From positions 6,279,457 through 6,343,456 of the forward strand of contig JAZAYU010000001.1 of NCBI GenBank assembly GCA_038501625.1: DNA of 64,000 nt, read 5' to 3'. The position numbers and the translations under genes were made by a program. A model generated the notes under the pieces. The model was not told the origin of the DNA. It was given only the letters and a program-made list of their open reading frames with translations, and searched no databases. This DNA is from Corbicula japonica (lineage: Eukaryota > Mollusca > Bivalvia > Venerida > Cyrenidae). The first letter of the stretch is position 1; each line of letters starts with the position of its first letter. Below, piece after piece: positions 1 through 11,300 of this stretch.

Positions 1-140
1 CGGGTTCTCTTTCTCGTGTGTGGTGTCAATTTTGAAATTGACCATTTTATCACCCATGCCCCCTCCTTTCTCCTTTCTACTAAATTCTTGTTGGGTGTGT
101 GGGGAGGCTGTGTCTTCTGGATGTGGCCATCCCTGATGTG

Positions 141-745
141 CATATTTTACTTTTTATGCTCTCCGAAGCATATAGTCGTATGCTTGTCCGTCCGTCCGTC
201 CCTCCGTCTGTACGTACGTCCCGCATTCGTGGCTGGCCCATAACTTTTTTTTTTATTTCAGATAGAATTTTAAAGTTATTTCACAGAAATGATCACCACA
301 TGAAGACGACGTGTCGCGCGAAACATTTTGGTCGCTACCTTGAAGGTCAAGGTCACAGCATGACCTTGTAGCAACATCGTGTCCGGCCCATAACTTTTGT
401 ATTTGAAGTCGGATTTTAACATCATTTTACAGAAATGATCACCATATTGAGACGATTGTCGCGCGCAACACTTGGGTTGCTACCTTAAAGGTCAAGGTCA
501 CTGCATGACCTTGAAGCAACATCGTGTCCAGCCCATAACTTTGTTATTTGAAGTCGGATTTTTAAATTATTTCACCGAAATGATCACGATATCGAGGCGA
601 CATGTCGCGCAACATTTGAGTCGCTACCTTGAAGGTCAAGGTCACAGCATGACCTTGAAGCACAATCGTGTTCGGTCCATAACTTTGTTTATTATAGTTG
701 AATTTTAAAATTTATAGCACATCACCATTTTCAAAATTCACCTCA
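141..745 (+). repeat. Tandem-array element with GTCCGTCC head and three units of about 145 bp
   Basis: GTCCGTCCGTCC at about 187-198, then units recurring at 343, 488 and 632 marked by AAGGTCAAGGTCAC and GCATGACCTTG. Each unit contains CATAACTTT and AAATGATCACCA. Frames in it are repeat-derived. Confidence 0.82.
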
Positions 746-1871
746 GTAGTTATACAACTAACAACAAATTATCCAATCGGGGAGTATCACCCGTCTTCGA
801 CGTTCTCTTGTTAATAATGTTTCCAGAAAGCCTTCATTAGAAACCCAACATTTAGGTTGTCTCGACATTGCATCATTGTCATAAATCGTTGCTAATTAGT
901 TAATGCAACATGTTGTGGTAAATTTATGACATGTTTTTAAAAGAAGAGAGAAAGCAATTAATTTGAAATTTTTCATTAAACGTTTTACGCATACAATAGA
1001 GTAGTTGACATAATTTAGTTGTAACTCCCACAATATTTTTACTTTTGATAAAGAAGTTGTCATATTCACAAGGTGTTCCGCTTTAAAGATTAATGAAGTA
1101 AACTATTAAAGGTAGGTGCAAATCTCACAAACTTAAAATTAATAACCATTAAATGTAAGAGGAATCGGTTTATCATAAATTTTATTACAACTGTTTTCAT
1201 CGTTTTGCTAGATTCACGCGTTCAACCCGTCAAATCATATTGACAAATATAATATTTTATTTAAAATACTTCGATTAAAAATAGGCGCCTTTGAAAGAAC
1301 TATGCATTAAACTGAAATCTCTTTTTTTCTGTTATCTTACAATAATTATCTATAACAAATTACGCAATGTTGCATCATTTACGACAAAATGATGCAATAT
1401 TTACGTTTTAGTGATTCCATTCAATTATTGCACCTGTTAAATCATATGACCCGTGCCAAACAGTAGTTTAACGCCACATTTGATTAAGTGGCATTTCGTT
1501 AGAAAGATTAACGATTGCAATTGCAGTGCGAGCGTACGCTTGATTACACTTGCGTGCGAACGCTGATATATGAATAGCTCACCTGCATCTTTGTTGGAAT
1601 CATTCTTCAGTAGAAACTTTTCTCACGAGATTATTGTAATATTATTGTCATTTCATAACCCATTTTTGTAGCTTTGGTAAAAATTATATAGGGCACGCCA
1701 CGGGACCTTCGGTCATATTTTGTGATATTTTAGTTGTTACTATAATTAGAATGAACTTACAACTATCTATTATTTTTTCACTTTGCTACAAATTTTGACA
1801 AAAATGGTATTTTTACCCCGAAATGCATATATAATGCCGTCTGTTCAACTTCATAGCGTCATTTCAAGGAT

Positions 1872-1879
1872 TGACGTCA
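1872..1879. promoter_or_regulatory. Full CRE palindrome TGACGTCA
   Basis: Consensus CREB/ATF site about 110 bp upstream of a strong donor-like GTAAGT at 1990. A short TATATAAT run lies at about 1828. Together these could mark the first, untranslated exon of the downstream growth-factor gene; this is inference only. Confidence 0.3.
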
Positions 1880-2901
1880 ACTGTCCGAATAAACCTTTTC
1901 CCGCGACGCGCTCCATATAACGAAGAGATACAAATATGTTGAGATAGTACTAAAACTACATTTTTGAACGACTGGTAACTGGCTGAGCGGTAAGTTTGGG
2001 TAAAAAACTATTTACATGATAATACATTCCTGTTTCATTTCACTTCCCTATTTTATACTTATTCATAACACATTTCTCGACACATTCCAAAAAAACACAG
2101 TTTTTTTATCAATTTGAGGACACCTCAGCGGTAAAAAAGAACATGGATTAACAACATCTAATCCAAGAATAATTTTGAATCAGGCTTTTCGTTCGCATGA
2201 AAACAGTTATCTGCTACTAAAAAATCTATTGGAGGTTTAATCTTTCAAAACGGTAGAATTTCCCGTGTTCTACTCTTTATTCCCGTATTCTTTTACTTTG
2301 AATTTTTATTAAAAGAAATATTAACATACGATTTCTTGATGGAAACACAACAGTGCATTTTATGATACATTCTTCAGGTTAACTATAAATCTGCTATAAG
2401 ATTAATCACTAGAGCAAATGTTATTTCATAAACCACTTACAATTTTGCGAGATTTATAATAAAAACGAAACTTAAACTTTATTGGCAGCATAAAACAACT
2501 TAAAACCCCAGCGTCCGTCATCGCTGCTTATAATTTAATGGCATTCCTAATTTTAGTTCAGTTTCTTATGAAGGAACGCAGTATTCTGCTTTAGCCTAGC
2601 CGGTGGAAACAGTTTTTAACACATGATCAGTTTGGAAACTGGACTTCATCCAACCAATTAATAATTACTTAACACTTCCTGATAGGATAAAAGCATGTTT
2701 GGGCTTTAGACATATATCTAATTTTGTTCTAGTTCTTGTTTATTTTTTTTATAATTGTTTGTTAAAATGTTTCAAACCGAACACGTTCAATATCGAACCG
2801 AGATCTCAACTTGGTATGTTTTATGACGTCAAAAGATATGACCAACGTTAGCCTTCACATTTTTAAATAGAATGTATGACGTCGTATTACGTAAACATAA
2901 C

Positions 2902-2991
2902 TTTTATAAATAATCATATAATATGCCATTGAAATTGTAGTTTATTTTTTATAAATAATCATATAATATGCCATTGAAATTGTAGTTTATT
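2902..2991. repeat. 45-bp direct tandem duplication
   Basis: TTATAAATAATCATATAATA and what follows is repeated exactly 45 bp later. Confidence 0.88.
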
Positions 2992-3507
2992 TATAGACAT
3001 GTTAATAACATTCTGTTGAAATTCAAGTTTGTTAATAGACATGTTTGAAGGTCACCAAATCAGGCCAAACCCGAACACTCTGTCAGATGATATTGGCCTT
3101 TCTTGCAAATTTCGAGAATAAATGGTATAGAAGGGAATGCCCGGAGCCTAAAGAACTTTCTTGCGACGACAAAACAGTCCTATAAGTGTTGTTACATGGT
3201 AACTTTAAAAGTGAAAACATTAACACAGGATTGAATAATAAGATACGATTTTAAATGCTTGATCTACTATTTGTCTTCTTATATGGGCTACTTGGGAGCT
3301 TTTTTTCATATTTTGTTATTTCATTTACAATCAACTACAAATGCATTTAATAATTTTTCTCGTGTCTTATGAGAATCGAATCAAAAATGAAACAATAGAA
3401 ATGGTCAAACATTCCAATGTAAATAATACACAGCATAATCTACAGCACTTCGCCCATCTCTACAATATGTTTATTCGCTAAACGACTGGTGTTAGAGTTA
3501 GGAGTCT

Positions 3508-3591
3508 ATGTACAGTATATCCTGCAAAAAGAAACGCTGGGGTTCGATCGTTGTCATTTCTTTGATCTACGGTGTCGGTACGGCACATAAT
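3508..3591 (+). CDS. Possible signal-peptide exon for the PDGF/VEGF-like gene
   Basis: ATG-initiated frame with a basic start (CKKKRW), a hydrophobic run (GSIVVISLIYGVG) and a polar end, so it looks like a secretion signal. A weak donor (AAT|GTGATA) would leave phase 0, which the exon at 8178 requires. The donor is poor and nothing else supports it, so this could be chance. Confidence 0.15.
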
Positions 3592-6500
3592 GTGATATGG
3601 TTGGACTCAATATTCTGTTTTAAACATAAATTCTTCAAATTTCAGTCCCAACCGGAAACCATGCCAATTTCATGTTTAATCTATTTTTAGAACATTAAGC
3701 GAACAAATTGTGACACCATATACGCCTCTATCAATGCTTTTCTCGTTATTTCCTTAACGTGTTTAATGAATATAATATTCATTTGCAGCTTTCAGTCTGA
3801 ATATGATATAATATGTATTTAACCACAGGTACTAAGGCCTCTCGAATAGCTTATCTTTGAAAATTCTCTCAAATAAAAGTTCTAAATGCGAAGCACCATA
3901 CTTCCGATAAAATAATTCTTTCGGGCAACTCCTGTCGTAAAATGCTTATTACTATGCTATAAGGAATAATAAAAGCCAATTATTTGGTGAATAGTTTTGT
4001 TTAAAAAGAACAAGAACACAAATGAACAAAAAACAACAACACAAAGAATGGTGTTTTAGGAATACAGGAATACAGCTTTAATGTAATTATTGCATTAACA
4101 ATTCGGAATCTGGAAGGCGTTTTTGTTAATTATTGCACCGAATGAATACGATATTGTAGCCTTTTTAATAGGGCGTCTAAAAGTAGCGTTAGTTGTTCCC
4201 AGAATAGTTTAAAGTTGTTTCCGATCTTTGTAATAAATAATGCTAGTAAAACACAATTTGAAACATCATGACAGACGTTAAATAGCTGTTTGAAATTCTA
4301 ATGCGGAAGACATGAATGAATTCTCAGAGAATGTTCACCTACTACTGTTTCGGGACAGACACATTAATGACAACTTGATAATTTTACACTTTGTTACGCG
4401 ATTTTCATTGTTCATAACAAAAGGCGCGTTAAATAGTTATTCTTCCGTCTAAAGAAACTAGAACCCGTAGTGTGAATTTTCGTGTTTTTTTCGATTGTCA
4501 TGTTTTCAATTCATCAATTGAAAATTGTTTAATTTTTGTGTTTCAACATACCCTTTGCAGAAACATTTTTAAACTGTTGTTGTAACAAAACAATCAACTT
4601 CATATGTGTCAAGAAGTCAGTGGTACCAGCAAAAGGAAAAGCAAATTGACTACTTCCTATCTAGATCCCGAAAAAAAACGCAATCCAATATTAACACATA
4701 TGAACGTGTATTGTATAGTATGTTTTCGTGGAATCTTCATTGTTGTATTTTGAAATTCAGCACGATGCCATGATCGGCAGCTTTTGTCAGTTTGTCACCA
4801 AATAAAAATAGGTTTGTTCTACTCAAGTATATAACGGATTTGGATTTAGCAGCACAGTCAAAATGAACATAACAATAAAAAACATAATTCAATAGCTGAC
4901 AACAACTTGTGTGGCATGGTTAAAATTAAAATCAATTTAACAGCCGGACCAGACCATACAAACAAAATTACAGACAATAGCGATTGAATTTCCCCAAAAG
5001 TTAGGTTGCAAACATGCAAAAGACTCATTACAATGAATTAATTATCTATGAGGAATTATATTACGAACGATCACTAAAAATTGTCAACATGTAGATCACA
5101 GAAATATGATGCAGTGAGCCTCTATCTCCGCGAAGAATCTCGATATTTCATCTCAGCTGTCTTAGTTTTATATTAAACTTATCTAATGAGTTGCTTCAGC
5201 TTTGTTTTTAGTATACGTTACGAGATTCGATAACACAATTTAACCTATCTTTACATAATCTACCAGATGTGAAGGGTGGAGTGACATTCATTCAAAACAA
5301 ATTAAGCCACAAATCAGTTTTACTTACTTTCTTTCTATTGTTCTTGAACTAGTTACACGCCGACATTTGATCTAATTATCTTTATCGGCTACCAAATGTT
5401 CAAGAATTTTTACATTAATCTGATGAGTACATATCTGTTTTCAATAAATGTATTGTAAAATATGTCCTATATTTTTTGTCTAGCCAGTAGTCCATTTTCT
5501 TGTCTCTTGTAATGTTTTCGATGGAAAAAATACTTTTTTGTTCTAGCTTCAACCTTCTGAACATTATATCAAATGCCCAAGCAAATTCCTCATTCGATTT
5601 TACTTGGTGTTCCATTAAATTTTGTTGTTCCTTTATCACATTTATATTTGATAAAGACAGGGTAATCTTCTCTTGGTCAATTTATTTTATTTAGACATTT
5701 AAATGTATTAAGAGTTACTTCTGGACCAAGTAAAATATGCACATGTAGAGGTTTTAACCGTGTTCTACGGTCTACCCACCTCACACTTGCCCTAATAGGT
5801 TTTCCTATGAACAAACAAGTACCATTGTCTTGGTGAATTAGCTCCAACCCACCCATCAACTCGAAAATGTCGCACACAGAAGCACACAAATAAAACAAAA
5901 GAAGCTGAATACATTTTCAAGAAAAATGGATACTTAATGACCTTACTGAGACCAGAGCACATGGAGTCAAATAAAAAAGAACACGATTGCAGGAATAAAA
6001 GAAACAACTCGAGCTTCTTTCATTTCTTTAACAACATTTCTTTAGAAACCTTCATGAACTCTTAAACCGCTGCGAGCAAAAGAAGAAGTAAGAATAACGA
6101 TCAACTGTGAATCACCAAACATTCAGACCGCTTAAGAATATAATGTTGGTAGTATTCCTCTTTGAATTTACAAATGGCTTTGACGAATGACGTGGGAATT
6201 AGTATTGTTTTTTTTTCTTTAATTTATAAATCAAATATCGTTAATACCTTCTTGAAATAGTGATTTTTAAACAGCAGCTGTATTTTTGTATAAAATCTAA
6301 GCAACAAAACTTGCAAAATAATTCAGCTTACCTTTATCTTTGCCAACGGCTCGAGGCTGTATGTTGTGTTCGGGTTTCGGGTTTCGTGGAATTTCTGTAG
6401 CTGACCGTTTTTGTCAAACCATACTTGTTAACAGTCTTAATTTTTTATGATAATGAAATGAATGAATATGATACAAGAGCTAGAAAGTTACAGAGATGAA

Positions 6501-8177
6501 AGGGAAGAAATTGTTATCACATTCTATCCGAAAACTAAATCATCAAAAATAATTTTCTTGGTGATGTTCTAGAATACTAGCATTAAAGCCATGTGACATA
6601 AAAGTTCGTTTTAAAACGGTAACAGTTGATAATAAAATCTATTCACACTGGATGTTTGCCGCCTAAATTTCTAAATTTGTTGCCTTGAATGACAAGCAAG
6701 CCACTACTTTCTTCCGGATTATAATTGGTTTAGCCATTAAAATGGCATCATGTGAATGTCTAGCTTTAGACATAGTTAATCATAATAACCAACGGACATT
6801 GCGTTAATTGTTTTTTATTAATTGTAAGATATTCAAACAGCTTGCGACTGAGATTCATAATCAGACGATATCAGAATTCTTATTTTGAATGAGCATTAAA
6901 CGGGACAAGAAGAAAATGTTGAAATTTCCTCTACAGTTTGTTGCATACCATGTCCTATACAAAATGTTATGATATGAGAAGCATTTCTTGGCACTACTTG
7001 GCTCATCAACACGGAAATGTAAACAAATTAAGGTCTGCTTTCATTATCTGATACATGGAAAGCAGAGAACTCTATAGATTGAAGGATTGCCAAATGCGAT
7101 AATAAATTTGATAGACATTTTAACAGCGATCAAAATTTATCGGGCATTTCTGACCTTTAGAATTTAAAAAAATTGTTAAAGAGGCTGTCCGCAAAAATAC
7201 AGTTACATTTTAAGATATCTTTGGAACTGATCAGAGAACAAACACAAAATAATGAAATTAATGTTCTAATGGCAGAGATATTTTCAGTCTTAATAATCAG
7301 TCATTGGTCAGTATAATTGTCATTTTGTAATGATACTAGTAAGTGACGTCATCATTTTAAGTGCACTCATTCTATTTAATTCAATAATTATTTAATTAAT
7401 TTCTTGTTGAAATTTCACAAGAAATAACTACAATCTCATCTGTTTTAATGATTGTTTTTGTTTAAATATAAGTTTTTATTCGATTGTTATGTATTTAAAA
7501 TTCTGCAACAGAATCGATATACGTTACCTATTGCTATTAATAATGGCTGCCTCCAGAGCACATCAGGCGGCCATAGCAGATGCTCTTATGATCTGAGTTT
7601 TGTGTGCAGAGATTTCAGATACAAAAACCCAAGAATCGTGTTTCAAATCACTCGGAGAGTTCCTTTATCTCTTAAAATGATTACAATGAACTGATTACAA
7701 TCAACTTTATCTACACACGCGACTGTGAGCATGTGATGGATACTGGTTTTTAATATTTATCTCAAAAACACCAACATCCTTGACCTTCAGTTCACCTTGG
7801 CTGACGTCTTTTACATGAACCGTTTTACGACTAATGTGCTCTTTGTCGCATTGGTATGTTTTGACGTCATACTTTAAGTTAAATAAAAATGTCAAATAAA
7901 AAACTAATGTCTTTTTATAACCGCTTGTTATTTCAAATCGCGCGAGCGGGACAAAATTTGACTTAAAACTTCAAACCCTGTGATAAGCAAATAAATGTAT
8001 TTTAAATAAAAAGAAAAGTAGTATAAAATATAATAGTGATATTTAATATTAAATTCTTGTATCATAATTATGCAACAAAAAAGGCAGAATGCACTTTCAG
8101 TCGATAATTCAAATTATCAAAACTAACAATGATAATAAACTAAACACATGAAACGACCTAAAATTATTTTATTTCAG

Positions 8178-8394
8178 GATCTTCCATTTAGAGCAGTTCC
8201 GAAAGATGAATTCGAAAATCACTTATCTCGGTCCAAAAGTGCCGCTGAAATGTTAAAAATCTTCTTCAGTGATCAAAATTTAACCGAGGGGCAGGTGAAT
8301 TCAATTATGTTTATGAAGAGTCACGAGACGGTGTATGCTTCAAACGATAATAAAGCAAATCCTATGTTGAACGATGAAGAAGATGAACGCAGCT
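8178..8394 (+). CDS. PDGF/VEGF-like gene, exon encoding the propeptide-like region
   Basis: The acceptor (TTTATTTCAG) opens the exon in phase 0 at GAT CTT CCA, and a strong donor (GTAAGT at 8395) closes it in phase 1. It encodes 72 residues with no cysteines before the last split codon, rich in acidic and basic residues, which would precede the knot domain. An ATG at 8148 opens the same frame but lies in the presumed intron. The phase fits the next exon exactly. Confidence 0.75.
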
Positions 8395-11300
8395 GTAAGT
8401 TCGTTTTTTTTTGTTTGCTTGAACATATTTTTTTGCTCTTCTGTTTATATAAAAACACACATGTAAATGTACAATCAAATGTGTAAATTCAAACAATGAA
8501 TGTGTTGGGCTACAAGTTCTACCAACATTAGAGACAGCCCACCCAAAAGTAAGTTGGTTAGAATGTGGGTGTTTGAAATCTTATATCCACGATCATTATA
8601 CTGAAATTTAGGGTCACAAAATCTCAAGCTTTCACATTGGCATCAATATCTGATGCTTAAAAAATATCAGCTTGGATATTGGTGGTCTTAGTTTCAAGCT
8701 ATCAGTTGATATATAAGATATATGTATGCTTTGACCGGGAATCGAACTACATGCAGCACCGCCACGGTCACAGAGCCTAGCCAAGTTAATCAACTAAGCT
8801 AACCTACTGCGCCACTGCCTCCTCCTCCCTACCCCCTACCAAAAAGGAAAGCATACGGTTTAGTAGAAAATTACATATCAACCTGTGTTCTTTCTCAAAA
8901 TAGAAAACAATTAAAGTGACCGGTGACCATGATCATCTAGAACATTTCTGTTCGATTTTTTGTATTTATAATTTTCGAAATGTCACTCTCTTAAAGTGCT
9001 ATTTTTATAAAAAGAAAATTACGAAAACTGAAAAATGTAACATTTATAAAACTTCCCTTTATTTAGATAGAGAGTTGGCATATCAACAATACGTGGAGTT
9101 TCAGAAAAGTCCTTTAGCAGACTGCAGCGAGCCCAGGCCGGAAATAGAAACCATAGTGGATACCTATTCAGACTCAATCCGCCAATATCTTCCGGCTTGT
9201 ACCGTGGTGCACCGCTGTCGGAACACCACCGCGTGCTGTCCACGCGGCTTTGTGTGTGCACCTAAAAGAGTCGGTGGTATAGAGCTCTTTGAGAGGTTTT
9301 TTATGGTAATAGTTTTATATTATTTAATTATCCTGTGAAAATTGTTGAATAAATATGCGAAGATATGTCAAATGCTTTTTACAAATACTCTGCAAGCTCG
9401 CAACATTAATATGAGTTTTCTCTACACGTTCTCTTACAGGATTTTGGCAAAAGGTTTTCAGTAATACGCATGTTTTAAAATTCTCAATACTGGGAATTTT
9501 CTTGTGTGAGGATAAAAAGTAGGATCGGTGGTTCTCATGGTGTTGTGCATCATTTTTGAAAATGATGACCTTCTCAATGGGCTATGACCAAGTCCGGAGT
9601 TCGAACTCGCGACCTCTGCATTGCTCAGCCAAGTATGTCAGCGTCCGGCTTAGGCGCTACCGCTCGTTATACACGTAGTTAATGTTGACTACATAAACTA
9701 AAATCAGTTTTGTCACTTAATATACAAAATGGAAAGTTAAATGTGCGTGTTATTTAATGCACAGCAATTAAAAGAAAGCTATAATAGTACAAATTTAGAA
9801 TACGATCAGCCATAGTCCTTTGGTCAGCGTTATTATGCTAATATTTGCTCACAATGCTAAAAGTTATTGAAATGACACAAAAAAGAAACGAAAGCCTTCT
9901 TCAAGTTTCTCATTTTTATTTGTCTAGGTACTGGAAGCCGTGCCAGGGGAAAACGCTTTAAGACCACACAAAGATTTTATAGCGGCTAAAACATTTATAA
10001 ACCATACCGCTTGCGAGTGCCAACGGATTGAAGTGGATACCAAGTAAGTCGACGTTTTCTTCAGAGTTAGTACTTAAAGTTAACGTTGAATATCCTTTCC
10101 ACAACCATTACGTATTTAAACGTGACAAAATTTTGACTTCTCAAAAACCGACCCTGATTTACCGGAGGACACCTAAAAGGTATAAAAAAAATCGCGTTTC
10201 AAAAACCGACCCTGTTTTGTCGTAGAAAGCCATAATTTTGTATTTCGTTTTTATAAAAAAAGTCATTGCTTTAATGGCTATTTAGAGGAACACGGAATCA
10301 TCGGTCAGTATTTTTACACTATTAGTCCTTTGAATACATCGCATATTTTCTCTCAAACACCATATAGTTGTTCACGCGTGACTAAGATAATCTGATGAGA
10401 AAATTAGTAATTTAATCGAAGTCCATTTTAAAGAAAAAAAATCAAATTACAGTGTTGGTGTTTCTTCATCTGTTATTGTCAAAATAACAAAGTTGCTCCA
10501 AAACAGTTATCCAATATTTTAGAAAATACCTATATCTACCTAATAATTAAAAATAACATTTTTTTTGCAATGGCATGAAAATTAATGACTGATTATTAGA
10601 TTAATTGATTTACGGTATTTTCCGTTACAGTTTTCCAGCAACAACCCGAATTTTACGATTTGGTTTCACCCATAACGTAACATAGCGTTGAAATTCTGGA
10701 TTTTAACGATCTATTCCTGATATGCACATTTCACTTTTTTAACAGAAGAAAGACCGTAACATAATATAACATGTTTAACCGTTATTAACTCTGGTTTCTA
10801 ACCATGTTAAAAATTCCGAATTTCATTTAGAGGTAGAAGACCTGTAACGGAAAAGAGCGTATATGCTTTATTCAAACATTCGCTCATCAACGGACATCTT
10901 AAATTTTTTACTCAAATTGACGTTACGGGTTTGAAAATCGTTATAAAAGCATACGAATTTTTACGTTACGGGTGTCCGACAAGAAATCAGTGTCGGTTTG
11001 GGGGAGCTCATTTCTGCACGTTCTTATACATGTACGTAATGGCCGTCCGTCCAGAAAACAGGGTCGGTCTTGGAAAGGATATGTTTTTTAGATTTTGCGA
11101 AATATGTATTCTATTTTGGCATGCTGCAAAATATTACGAACAGAAAACTGTTGGAGATTATTAGTTGACACAAAAAGGGCCTTTCTCGAAAATTTCAATA
11201 AACTTCTAATCAATTGCTGTTTTAACTTTCACTGCGTATAAACCACTTGACAGTTTCAAGAATGTTATTTACACCTATTCTAACATTACTGTCATGAAAA

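Larger units (their letters stand above)
746..8177. other. AT-rich region upstream of the PDGF/VEGF-like gene
   Basis: No coding exon can be supported except the weak signal-peptide candidate at 3508. It contains full TGACGTCA palindromes at 1872, 2824, 7344 and 7862, a donor-like GTAAGT at 1990, and a short tandem duplication near 2902. Confidence 0.5.

Noticed and set aside
8500..8822. Functional tRNA gene
   Set aside because: A and B boxes are present but the cloverleaf arms do not pair well; fits a SINE head better.
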